Part shown: positions 1 through 8,424 of the stretch, piece after piece
Layout of the letters: every line of letters starts with the position of its first letter
Numbering within the stretch: position 1 is the stretch's first letter
Assembly (NCBI GenBank): GCA_964353875.1
Contig: CAYGXU010000017.1
Coordinates: 1 to 40,031 of the forward strand
Source: MGNI01 sp964353875
GTDB lineage: Bacteria; Chloroflexota; Anaerolineae; Anaerolineales; E44-bin32
DNA length: 40,031 nucleotides
Reading direction: 5' to 3'
Position numbers and translations under genes: made by a program
Notes under the pieces: model-generated
What the model was told of the DNA's origin: nothing
Seen by the model: the letters and a program-made list of their open reading frames with translations, nothing else
Database searches by the model: none

Positions 1-2
1 CC

Positions 3-122
3 ACCCCAAATCTGGCCGCGGGAGTACAGGATGCAACACTCCGTGGAATGCACCCTGGTGAAATATGCTCGTTGACCATGATCGACGGACATGTTAAACT
101 TATCATTTGCGTCCTTGCCTAA
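3..122 (+). CDS. possible 3' end of a gene cut by the window edge
   Basis: An open frame enters from the left edge and ends at TAA 120-122. It gives about 39 residues with protein-like composition (it contains ATLRGMHPGEICSL and ends KLIICVLA). I do not recognise the family. The other two plus frames close sooner. With so little sequence this could be chance, and a promoter-like element overlaps it at 72-100. Confidence 0.22.
   Translation, partial: TPNLAAGVQDATLRGMHPGEICSLTMIDGHVKLIICVLA
72..100 (+). promoter_or_regulatory. possible sigma70 promoter upstream of the pth-mfd operon
   Basis: TTGACC (72-77) and TAAACT (95-100) are separated by 17 bp, matching the consensus 5/6 and 4/6. It would give a leader of about 200 nt before the small ORF at 305. 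It overlaps the possible gene end at 3-122. It is the best candidate by eye in the first 300 bases. Confidence 0.28.
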
Positions 123-304
123 TTAAGCAAGAAACGCAATAGCGGAAAACAATATTAAAAAATTTCTGGGATATGCGAGTTTTTACACTCAACATCGCAT
201 AGAAGATTTACCACTGCTACCGCAATGGAGACGATCAGGATCGGTACAAAACCATCCTAAAATTCGATGTTATGGGAAAGTAGGAGGGTCTTCCGCTTAT
301 CGCT
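123..304. other. intergenic stretch before the pth operon
   Basis: I see no gene here. There is a perfect 7-bp inverted repeat, TATGCGA (172-178) and TCGCATA (195-201), separated by 16 nt; it could be an operator or a weak hairpin. A strong Shine-Dalgarno-like AGGAGG lies at 282-287, 17 nt before the TTG at 305. That is too far for an ideal ribosome site. Confidence 0.4.
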
Positions 305-499
305 TTGGAGAGTGAGGGAGGATTGTACATACTGCACGTGTTCGCTATCGCTTCAGGGCTGGTATTTCTATGCTTCGTTTTCCTCCTCCTTTATTTGAAA
401 ATGGGAAAATCGATCAGTCTGCTTGTGGCCAATCTTCGAATGAAATCTCTCTTTTGGAATGATCGCCGTCAAAGGGCGAGGGGGCGAAAAAAGCAATGA
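305..499 (+). CDS. small single-pass membrane protein, first gene of the pth operon
   Basis: It encodes about 64 residues from a TTG start. One strongly hydrophobic helix (residues about 8-31) is followed by a basic tail rich in Arg and Lys (RRQRARGRKKQ), as expected for a single-pass inner-membrane protein with the tail in the cytoplasm. I do not recognise a family. The main support for it being real is that its TGA overlaps the pth start as ATGA (496-499), the same coupling used between pth and mfd. The start is uncertain: AGGAGG at 282-287 is 17 nt from TTG 305, and in-frame TTG 323 and GTG 338 are alternatives. No function can be assigned; coupling to pth suggests only co-expression. Confidence 0.55.
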   Translation: MESEGGLYILHVFAIASGLVFLCFVFLLLYLKMGKSISLLVANLRMKSLFWNDRRQRARGRKKQ

Positions 500-1095
500 A
501 AGATGAAACCATCCCTTCCCCCTACCTTATCGTTGGTCTGGGAAATCCAGGACGCCGATTCATAAAGGATCGGCATAACATAGGTTTTATGGTCTTAAAC
601 GCTTTAGCTGAGGGGATGGGTCTTCAATTCACTCGGACTCATCGCAAAGCCATAATCACCGACGGACAGCTCAACGGTCGTAAGGTGATCTTGGCGAAAC
701 CACAGACCTATATGAATAGATCCGGTGAATCGGTCGCCTCCCTGAAGCGCTATTTTAGAATCGATACAGATCACCTTCTGGTCGTGTTCGACGACCTGGA
801 TCTCCCCCTGGGGACGATTCGGCTACGACCACAAGGTGGATCGGGTGGACATAGGGGCATGAGATCGATCATCGAACGCATCGGCACAGATGTTTTTCCT
901 CGTATGCGTTTGGGGATCGGCCGCCCCCCCCGAAATTTGGAGCCTGCTGACTATGTCCTCCAGGCATTCTCTGATGTAGAGCGTCCGCTGGTAGAAATGA
1001 CTCTGGAGCAAGCTGTGGAGTGTATCCATAATTATATTTGTCATGGAATAGAAACGGCGATGAATCGCTTCAATTCCAATATTGAGGATACATGA
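496..1095 (+). CDS. pth: peptidyl-tRNA hydrolase
   Basis: Cytoplasmic enzyme that cleaves the ester bond of peptidyl-tRNAs released early from ribosomes, recycling tRNA. The 199 residues fit the family length. Family motifs are in order: LIVGLGNPG (N17), RHNIGF with catalytic His27 (E. coli His20), KPQTYMNRSG (N74, E. coli N68), FDDLDLP (D99, E. coli D93) and GGSGGHRGMRSI. In the last motif the residue matching E. coli Asn114 is Arg120, a change at a position involved in substrate binding in E. coli. The start ATG overlaps the upstream small ORF, and the stop overlaps the mfd start (ATGA at 1092-1095), so translation is probably coupled through all three genes. Identification is secure. Confidence 0.97.
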   Translation: MKDETIPSPYLIVGLGNPGRRFIKDRHNIGFMVLNALAEGMGLQFTRTHRKAIITDGQLNGRKVILAKPQTYMNRSGESVASLKRYFRIDTDHLLVVFDDLDLPLGTIRLRPQGGSGGHRGMRSIIERIGTDVFPRMRLGIGRPPRNLEPADYVLQAFSDVERPLVEMTLEQAVECIHNYICHGIETAMNRFNSNIEDT

Positions 1096-4000
1096 ACCTA
1101 TCTGGCTTGCTTCAGATCATCCGGAATCTTCCGCAATATCAGCAGATGTTGGTGACGATCTCCAAAGGCGATGGCCTACAGCTATCCCTTGATCTTCCCC
1201 GTGCAGCTCGCCCGGCGTTTGCTGCCGCGCTCACCGAGGATCTAAACCGACCGGTGCTTTTCGTGGTTGCCCGAAACGATCGCCTGCTTAATTTACTTGA
1301 GGAAATTCCAGCATGGGCAGCTGGCTTGGAAGTCCATCCCTTCCCCGTACCGAGCCCTCTCTTCTATGAATTAGCCCCATGGGATGAACGTACGATTCGG
1401 CAACGGGCAACCGTCTTAGCCAAGCTTACTGCCCAGTCCCAGCCCGGTGCTCCTGAAAATGAAAAAATCCCTCACTGCTCGCTGATCCTCGCACCTGTTC
1501 GCGCCATCATGATGCGAACCCTATCTCCGCGCCAGTTCATCGCGAACTCACGCTGGGTTAAGCTGGGTGGGATTATGCAATTAGAGCGATTCATTCGTTT
1601 ACTGGTTAACAATGGATATATTCCATCTAGCCTGGTAACGGAGCCAGGACAATTTAGTCGACGTGGGGGAATCCTCGACCTGTGGCCTCCCGCCCAGGAA
1701 CAACCGGCCCGAATCGAATTGTTTGGAGACGAGGTCGATTCTATACGTGCGTTTGATCCGACAACCCAGCGATCAAATCAAGAAATTAATTATCTCCGCC
1801 TCACTCCCGCACGCGAAGGACTTCCCGGTTTCTTTCAGGAAGAATGGCTCTCTTTTCTATCATCGTCGACTGACCTTCCTCATGATGCCTTGCTTGAATT
1901 CTTTTTGCCAAGCATGAACCCGATGCCTGCAGGGCTGATTGATTTCCTCCCCAAAGATAGTGTCATCCTGCTCGACGACCGCATGAGTCTCGAGGACTCG
2001 ATTTCAGAATTTGAACAACAGGCTATTGAGTTACGCGACGAACAAATCGAATCCAATCTCCTTCCACAGGATTTCCTCCTCCCTTACCTGACAATCAACG
2101 ATATCAATGAAGCGCTTGAGCGTTACACAACCATTGACTTCGGTCGTGTTGGTGCTGAACATGAGCCCGATTTCCCTTTCACTGATCATTTCCATCCTGG
2201 CCCGCGTTTTGGTGGACAGTTGAGACCACTGATGGAGCACATCGGTGATCGGTTGATGCAACATGAAATTGTTGTTGTCGCAAGCCGGCAATCGCCTCGC
2301 CTTGCAGAGCTTTATTCGCAAGAGAATATGCCCATTGCTGAAATGAAATTCATTCCCGCAGAGCTTTTCCCAGGGGAATTGTTTTTCATTCAGGGCGCCT
2401 TATCGGAAGGATGGATTCTACGGTCATCCGAATTGGGGAATATCCACCTCTTAACTGATGCGGAGATCTTCGGATGGGCTCGACCACGCCCAAGGCGCCG
2501 TCCCGTCTTACGAGCCACCGCTCCCGAGGCAGATTATGCTGATCTGAAACTTAAAGATTGGGTGGTTCATGTCGATTATGGGGTTGGAATTTTTCAAGGT
2601 CTGGTCGAAAGAACACTGGATAACCTGAAGCGTGAATATTTACTTATCGAGTATGCTGAAGGTGACCAGGTCTATGTCCCGATCCACCAAGCTGATCGGG
2701 TCACTCGCTATGTGGGAGCAGATGGAATTCAACCCGCCCTATCTCGCTTGGGAACGCAGGAATGGGAACGGGCTAAGATCAAAGCGCAGCAAGCGGTTGA
2801 GGAAATCGCCAAGGAATTACTCAACCTCTACGCCAGTCGAAGTACGGTTATCGGGCATCCCTTCTCAGCAGATACTGCTTGGCAACATGAACTGGAAGCC
2901 TCCTTCCCCTACGCCGAGACGGATGATCAGGTGCGCGCGATTGAGGCGGTAAAGCGATCAATGGAAATCCCGCGTCCCATGGATATTCTCATCTGTGGTG
3001 ATGCAGGTTATGGTAAAACCGAAGTGGCATTGAGAGCTGCGTTTAAGGCGGTCATGGATAGCAAACAAGTGGCTATTCTCGTCCCAACAACTATTCTGGC
3101 TCAACAGCATTACCACACTTTCAAACAACGTTTGGCTGCCTTCCCAGTAGAAGTAGAGATGCTCTCGCGCTTTCGCAATCGCCAAGAAATTAACAAGATC
3201 CTCAATGGGCTCCAAAAGAATACCATTGACATTGTCATTGGAACTCATAGGCTCTTACAATCGGACGTGCGTTTTCATGACCTAGGGCTATTGATTATTG
3301 ACGAGGAACAGCGTTTCGGCGTTACTCATAAGGAATATCTAAAACAAAAGCGAACCGAAGTCGATGTGCTCACTCTCACTGCTACTCCTATCCCCAGGAC
3401 GCTCTACATGGCTCTCACTGGCGCTCGTGATATCCTCACGATCAACACACCTCCTGAAGAACGCTTGCCAGTGATTACCCATATAGGACCATATGACCCG
3501 CGCTTGGTAAGGCAGGCCATTCTACGTGAATTGGATCGCGGCGGGCAGATATTTTTCGTCCATAATCGAGTGATGACGATTGACACGATCCGAAAGCAAC
3601 TTGAGCGCATGGTCCCTGAAGCCAGAATCGCTGTCGCCCATGGCCAAATGCCCGAAAATGAACTGGCGCTTGTCATGGAGAGCTTTTCAGCCGGAGAAAT
3701 CGACATCCTGGTGAGTACTACCATTATTGAATCAGGATTGGATTTCCCCAATGCCAATACGTTGGTTGTGGATAGAGCTGAAAACTTTGGACTGGCCCAA
3801 CTTTATCAATTGCGCGGTCGAGTGGGTCGTGGCACCGTTCGAGCCTATGCATATTTCTTTCGACATCCATCTACAAAAGTAAACGAAGAAGCTTTCCAAC
3901 GGTTGGAGATCTTTTCTGAACATACTCAACTCGGGGCAGGCTATTCACTCGCGATGCGCGATCTGGAGCTACGCGGTGCGGGTGACATTCTGGGCACCCG

Positions 4001-4556
4001 CCAGCATGGATATATCAGTGCGATCGGTTTTCATCTCTACACCCGCCTCCTGGCTGCTGCCGTAAGAAGAAAGAAAGCGGAATACGGTCCCCAACTCCAA
4101 ATGGTTGATCAACTTCCTCAAACGGCGTTGCCTTTGGCAGTCTCGATTGATCTCCCCCTGCCATCAACGATCCCAGCAGTTTACGTACCGGATCGTCAAC
4201 TACGTCTACAACTTTATCGCCGCATGGCTGAACTTCGATCACCGGACGAAATCGATTCGTTGGCTGCTGAGTTAGAAGATCGTTTTGGGGAGTTCCCTGC
4301 AGAAGTGACGAACCTGCTCTATCAACTTAGAATTCGGCTCCTGGCTGCTGAACTCAATCTAATTTCGATCACCACCGAGAATGGTCAAATCCTCATTCAA
4401 CTTCCCGAATCTTGGCCGAAAGAACGAATCCCTCACCTGGGGGTGGATATTCGAGTGAGCAAACGCGGCTTATGGCTTTCGCGAAATAACGTCACGAATT
4501 GGAAGGATCGACTTGTGGAAATCTTAAATTCCCTTAAAACAAAAACCCCATTCTAA
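1092..4556 (+). CDS. mfd: transcription-repair coupling factor Mfd
   Basis: ATP-dependent translocase that removes RNA polymerase stalled at DNA lesions and recruits UvrA for strand-specific excision repair. At 1154 residues it is full length (E. coli about 1148). The N-terminal third is the UvrB-like region. A CarD/RID-type RNA-polymerase-binding domain begins near residue 489 (DWVVHVDYGVGIFQG). The SF2 helicase motor follows, with Walker A GDAGYGKTE at about 636 and a DEEQ box at 737-740. Motifs V-VI include STTIIESGLDFPNAN and QLRGRVGRG. The C-terminal TRCF domain starts near 1000. It is the last gene of the small-ORF/pth/mfd operon, overlapping pth by 4 bp. A weak terminator-like hairpin lies about 75 nt downstream. 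Confidence 0.98.
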   Translation: MNLSGLLQIIRNLPQYQQMLVTISKGDGLQLSLDLPRAARPAFAAALTEDLNRPVLFVVARNDRLLNLLEEIPAWAAGLEVHPFPVPSPLFYELAPWDERTIRQRATVLAKLTAQSQPGAPENEKIPHCSLILAPVRAIMMRTLSPRQFIANSRWVKLGGIMQLERFIRLLVNNGYIPSSLVTEPGQFSRRGGILDLWPPAQEQPARIELFGDEVDSIRAFDPTTQRSNQEINYLRLTPAREGLPGFFQEEWLSFLSSSTDLPHDALLEFFLPSMNPMPAGLIDFLPKDSVILLDDRMSLEDSISEFEQQAIELRDEQIESNLLPQDFLLPYLTINDINEALERYTTIDFGRVGAEHEPDFPFTDHFHPGPRFGGQLRPLMEHIGDRLMQHEIVVVASRQSPRLAELYSQENMPIAEMKFIPAELFPGELFFIQGALSEGWILRSSELGNIHLLTDAEIFGWARPRPRRRPVLRATAPEADYADLKLKDWVVHVDYGVGIFQGLVERTLDNLKREYLLIEYAEGDQVYVPIHQADRVTRYVGADGIQPALSRLGTQEWERAKIKAQQAVEEIAKELLNLYASRSTVIGHPFSADTAWQHELEASFPYAETDDQVRAIEAVKRSMEIPRPMDILICGDAGYGKTEVALRAAFKAVMDSKQVAILVPTTILAQQHYHTFKQRLAAFPVEVEMLSRFRNRQEINKILNGLQKNTIDIVIGTHRLLQSDVRFHDLGLLIIDEEQRFGVTHKEYLKQKRTEVDVLTLTATPIPRTLYMALTGARDILTINTPPEERLPVITHIGPYDPRLVRQAILRELDRGGQIFFVHNRVMTIDTIRKQLERMVPEARIAVAHGQMPENELALVMESFSAGEIDILVSTTIIESGLDFPNANTLVVDRAENFGLAQLYQLRGRVGRGTVRAYAYFFRHPSTKVNEEAFQRLEIFSEHTQLGAGYSLAMRDLELRGAGDILGTRQHGYISAIGFHLYTRLLAAAVRRKKAEYGPQLQMVDQLPQTALPLAVSIDLPLPSTIPAVYVPDRQLRLQLYRRMAELRSPDEIDSLAAELEDRFGEFPAEVTNLLYQLRIRLLAAELNLISITTENGQILIQLPESWPKERIPHLGVDIRVSKRGLWLSRNNVTNWKDRLVEILNSLKTKTPF

Positions 4557-4631
4557 AAGATCCGCCTTTATGGATAGAATAATACCCTAGCGATGACTGC
4601 AAATTCAGTTCACTCCGATTGCGCATGTGTC

Positions 4632-4652
4632 GATGATATTATCATCCTTTTT
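4632..4652 (+). terminator. weak intrinsic-terminator-like hairpin after mfd
   Basis: GATGATATTATCATC (4632-4646) folds into an AT-rich stem of about 6 bp with a 3-nt loop and is followed by C and five T residues. It lies in the 267-bp gap between mfd and the converging lipoprotein gene. Only the plus strand has the T run. The stem is weak, so this is tentative; I see nothing else in this gap. Confidence 0.35.
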
Positions 4653-4823
4653 AGCAGCGAGAGGCCCTCATTGGAACTTATTTGAAAATTCTATGGTCCT
4701 TCTGTCATCTGGTTTTTGAGCCCATGCAGAAGTTCAACATTCCGCACCCTCTATCTCTCCAAAATGATCTCATTTACGGATCGGGGTCGAAGGAAAAACT
4801 TAAACCGAAACATAAAATAAGAT

Positions 4824-5741
4824 TCACAATTCACTACTGTAGTGGATGACTATAGCAATATATGGCTCACCATGGACATACTCGATGCCAATCACCCAGG
4901 TTCGCCAGTCAAATTCATTTCCACCCTCCAATGCTGGACGGAAAAAGGCATAATAATTAATATTGCGAAACTCACTGGGGTAGATAGCTTCACGTGACGT
5001 ACTTCCATATTGAAGAGCGTTACATGTTACGCTCGGCTCTTGAGTAAAGACATCCTGTATCTTAGGCAAAATGATTTTTTCAAACGATCCGAAAACAGAT
5101 AAACCACTATCTTCCATCTCGCCCCAAAGTAGTTCTTCTGAGCTAAAAAGCACCTCTCCCGCGCCCTCCCTGGGAAAGTGAACATCTGGACCGTACCAAT
5201 TAAGACGGATGGTCAGCCCATGTTCAGGGCTAATGAGCTTGGAAAGAGTTTCTCTTTGAGTGTCGAGAATTATGCGGCGAAACTCCGCAATCATGGCAGG
5301 GATACGATCGTCGCGGCAGAATTCATGCGCTGATTTATACTCCGTTAAATTCCAGGAATTTACCCAGCCGATCTTATTATTCGAGGAGATGATTTCGACC
5401 CAAGGGGAACTCCCGAGCATGGAACGATTGCCTGTCAGATAAATACCATGTGTATCGAATGGCATGCTTTCCATAACAACCCCAGCAATCCCCGCTGGCT
5501 GTCGGATCTGGAAGACTTCTCCTTCTGGGATCCATACAACAGCATATTCACCCTCAGCCGAGGCAGGATCTCCCCCTCTTTCCGTTGGCGCCTCCAGTGA
5601 CGGCATGATGTTTTCAGGTTCAGGCGTAGTTTGCGATGGATATGTTGTGGATAATAACACCGAACTGCGTGAACAACTTGCAAGGCTGATCCACGCAAGC
5701 AAGCATAAAATGATAGAACGAAAATAAAAGGATCCTTTCAT
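4824..5741 (-). CDS. lipoprotein with an SH3-like domain
   Basis: Probable membrane-anchored extracytoplasmic protein of 305 residues. The N-terminus is a lipoprotein signal: basic start, hydrophobic stretch, then a lipobox LASC with Cys23. After a low-complexity Pro/Glu/Thr linker, residues about 65-130 resemble a bacterial SH3 domain (EGEVFQIRQPAG, then a WVEI strand, ending GWVNSWNL). The remaining 170 residues contain no motif I know, though RIILDTQRETLSKLISPEHGLTI looks like a cystatin- or NTF2-like fold seen next to SH3 domains in other lipoproteins (inference). It is transcribed alone, converging on mfd. Only a poor AAGG-type ribosome site precedes the ATG. Function is unknown; cell-wall or surface binding is the usual guess for this architecture. 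Confidence 0.85.
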   Translation of the reverse strand: MKGSFYFRSIILCLLAWISLASCSRSSVLLSTTYPSQTTPEPENIMPSLEAPTERGGDPASAEGEYAVVWIPEGEVFQIRQPAGIAGVVMESMPFDTHGIYLTGNRSMLGSSPWVEIISSNNKIGWVNSWNLTEYKSAHEFCRDDRIPAMIAEFRRIILDTQRETLSKLISPEHGLTIRLNWYGPDVHFPREGAGEVLFSSEELLWGEMEDSGLSVFGSFEKIILPKIQDVFTQEPSVTCNALQYGSTSREAIYPSEFRNINYYAFFRPALEGGNEFDWRTWVIGIEYVHGEPYIAIVIHYSSEL

Positions 5742-6003
5742 TTGAATGGACCTTATGGAATCCTTTCTCGATTGATCATATACCAGCGGTTTTTGAGAAT
5801 CGATCCTCGGGCTTCATGTTGTTCCCTAGGAAAATCGATCGCTCTCTGTGGGATCCTGATATAAGAGGTCATCTCACTCCAGCGATCTCCTGTAAATCTC
5901 CTCGGAATATTGTATTAGGTATTCGAAAAACCTAGATGGGCGGTTCAGAGATCCTTTGTCCACGAGTTCAAATGAAGATAGCCTTGTCCCGAATGCGACT
6001 TTT
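5742..6003. other. intergenic stretch between lon and the lipoprotein gene
   Basis: The 262 bp contain no convincing gene. A 5-bp inverted repeat (TAGGT at 5916-5920, ACCTA at 5930-5934) lies downstream of the lon stop but lacks a T run. A TATGAT hexamer on the minus strand near 5780 could be a -10 element for the lipoprotein gene, but I see no matching -35. Confidence 0.35.
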
Positions 6004-8424
6004 TCAAGATGCAGGTGCAAGAGCAATTTCAAGAACCTCATCCATATTGGATACCAGGCGAATATCCAAGGTAGCACGGACTTTTTTAGGAAGCTCACCC
6101 AAATCCTTCTTGTTCCCTTCTGGGATGACTATAATTTCCATTTTCGCTCGGTATCCTGCCAGAATCTTTTCTCGAACTCCCCCAACAGGAAGCACTCGCC
6201 CTCGCAATGTGATCTCGCCGCTCATCCCGACCTGATGTAGAACTGGACGTTCTGATAATGCAGAAGCTAATGCTGTCGCGATGGTAATCCCTGCACTTGG
6301 GCCATCTTTGGGTATCGCGCCCTCCGGAATGTGGACATGGATATCACATTTTTCGAAGATCTCCGCATCAATATTCAATTCTTTTGCCCTGGATTTCACA
6401 TAGGAGAGAGCCGCCTGGGCTGATTCCTGCATGACATCACCAATTTGACCGGTGATTTGCATCCCACCCTTACCCTCCACAACAAGCGCTTCCACTGCTA
6501 TTGTCTCTCCACCGTTTTCAGTCCAAGCCAACCCTGTTGCCACTCCGACCTGATCCTGTGTTTCGGCCATATGAGGAGTGATCTGAGGTGGACCAATCAA
6601 GCGATCCACCATCGCTGGACTCACGCGTCCTAGAATTTTCCGACCTTCCGCTTTTCGACGAGCTATCTTACGCAGAATTCGACCTATTTCCCGTTCTAGA
6701 TTACGAACACCCGCTTCCCAGGTATATTCACGGATAAGCTTTTGCAGAGCGCTTTGTGTAAAGCGGATCTCGTCTCTTTCAAAGCTATTCTGCTCTAATT
6801 GCCTCGAGATCAGAAAGCGGTGTGCAATGATCAACTTTTCTTCTTCAATATAACCAGGAAACTCGATGACCTCCATCCTGTCGAGAAGCGCTGGCGGAAT
6901 GGGATCGAGCGTATTGGCCGTGGTTATGAACATAACCTTTGAGAGGTCATAAGGAATCTCAAGATAATGATCGGAAAAGGCACTATTTTGTTCCGGGTCA
7001 AGAACTTCAAGTAGCGCAGCGGAGGGATCGCCTCGAAAATCATGCCCCAGCTTGTCAATCTCGTCCAGCATGAAGAGCGGATTTAGCGTGCCTGCACGAT
7101 GCATCGTCTGAAGAATGCGACCCGGGAGTGCGCCGATATAAGTGCGCCGATGACCTCGAATTTCGGCTTCATCGCGTATCCCCCCAAGGGACAGACGTAT
7201 AAATTTGCGGCCAATTGCCTCTGCAATCGATTTTCCAATGGAGGTTTTTCCTGTTCCGGGCGCCCCGACGAAACACAGAATCGGCTGCTTTTGTTTGGCG
7301 GGAGTCAAACTACGAACAGCAATATATTCAAGCGTGCGATCCTTTACTTTCTTCAATCCGTAGTGATCGCGCTCCAAGATCTGAGCCGCATTGCGTACAT
7401 CCAGGTTATCTTCAGTGGTTTCAGTCCATGGCAATTCGAGGATCCAATTCAAGTATGTCCGGATGATTCCCGCTTCGGGCGACAAAGGGGGCATCTGGCC
7501 AAGGCGTTCGAGTTCTTTCAATGCCCGGATTTGAACCTCCTCTGGCAGGCTGAGGTATTGAATCCTTTTTCGTAAATCATTTAAATCTTGAGACCAAAGA
7601 TCCTCCTCCCCAAGCTCTTGCTGGATCGCTCTCATCTGTTCGCGTAGGTAAATCTCCCGCTGCGATCGATCTACTTCGCTCTGGACGCGGATGTGGATCT
7701 TATCCTCCAGTTCGAGGACATCAAGCTCGCTACCCAGCAATACACTGATATATTGAAGCCGCTCTAATGGATTAGAGATCTCAAGGGCCGACTGGCGTGC
7801 TGCGACAGAGAGATCAATTGATGAAGCAATCAAATCCGCCAACCAACTTGGATCTTCAACATTCATGGCATAGACATAGGCCTCTTCCGGGATGCTCTGG
7901 TCCAACTTAACGCACTTTTCGAAGAGTGTCAGCACAGCTCGCATTAAGGCAATCGTTTCTTTGCTGGCTTCAATATCCTCCTCAATGGGCTTTGCGCGCG
8001 CACGCAAGTGGTTTCCGGGGAGATATTCAAGGATCTTTATGCGCCGCCTCCCTTGCGCTAAGACTGAGGTCGACCCATTGGGCATCTGCATCAAACGTCC
8101 AATGGCAATTTCCGTCCCAACGTCATAGAGATCCTTTTCACCCGGATCTACAACTTCCGGGTCACGCTGTGCAACGGCGATCATGGTCTCTCCCATGCGA
8201 ATAGCATCATCGATGGCTTCAAGCGCAGGCTCATGCTCAATAAAGAGGGGGGTGAGCATCTTCGGGAAGAGGACGAGATCCTTTAAAGGTAAAACCAGAC
8301 ATTGGAGGAGACCATCATCATTGAGATGGGCGTTTAGAATCCTCTGCAGATCTTCTGCGCGACGATTAAGGGAATCTCCAAAATCTGTCGCTCCAATCGG
8401 CCAACGTGTATAAAGTGGGCTCAT
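6004..8424 (-). CDS. lon: ATP-dependent protease Lon (LonA type)
   Basis: Cytoplasmic AAA+ serine protease that degrades misfolded and regulatory proteins. Its 806 residues fit LonA. The N-terminal substrate-binding domain covers about residues 40-235 (LVLPLKDLVLFPKML). A coiled linker follows. The ATPase has Walker A GAPGTGKT at 387-394, then GGIRDEAEIRGHRRTY, and Walker B FMLDEIDKLG. The protease domain carries PKDGPSAG with catalytic Ser710 and GGVREKILAG with Lys753; the 43-residue spacing matches E. coli Ser679/Lys722. The first 40 residues extend beyond the usual LonA start. The ATG overlaps the folC stop (ATGA, 8421-8424), so lon is probably translationally coupled to folC. No heat-shock-type operator is visible. 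Confidence 0.97.
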   Translation of the reverse strand: MSPLYTRWPIGATDFGDSLNRRAEDLQRILNAHLNDDGLLQCLVLPLKDLVLFPKMLTPLFIEHEPALEAIDDAIRMGETMIAVAQRDPEVVDPGEKDLYDVGTEIAIGRLMQMPNGSTSVLAQGRRRIKILEYLPGNHLRARAKPIEEDIEASKETIALMRAVLTLFEKCVKLDQSIPEEAYVYAMNVEDPSWLADLIASSIDLSVAARQSALEISNPLERLQYISVLLGSELDVLELEDKIHIRVQSEVDRSQREIYLREQMRAIQQELGEEDLWSQDLNDLRKRIQYLSLPEEVQIRALKELERLGQMPPLSPEAGIIRTYLNWILELPWTETTEDNLDVRNAAQILERDHYGLKKVKDRTLEYIAVRSLTPAKQKQPILCFVGAPGTGKTSIGKSIAEAIGRKFIRLSLGGIRDEAEIRGHRRTYIGALPGRILQTMHRAGTLNPLFMLDEIDKLGHDFRGDPSAALLEVLDPEQNSAFSDHYLEIPYDLSKVMFITTANTLDPIPPALLDRMEVIEFPGYIEEEKLIIAHRFLISRQLEQNSFERDEIRFTQSALQKLIREYTWEAGVRNLEREIGRILRKIARRKAEGRKILGRVSPAMVDRLIGPPQITPHMAETQDQVGVATGLAWTENGGETIAVEALVVEGKGGMQITGQIGDVMQESAQAALSYVKSRAKELNIDAEIFEKCDIHVHIPEGAIPKDGPSAGITIATALASALSERPVLHQVGMSGEITLRGRVLPVGGVREKILAGYRAKMEIIVIPEGNKKDLGELPKKVRATLDIRLVSNMDEVLEIALAPAS

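Noticed and set aside
5916..5934. Inverted repeat as a lon terminator
   Set aside because: Only 5 bp with a 9-nt loop and no T run on the minus strand.
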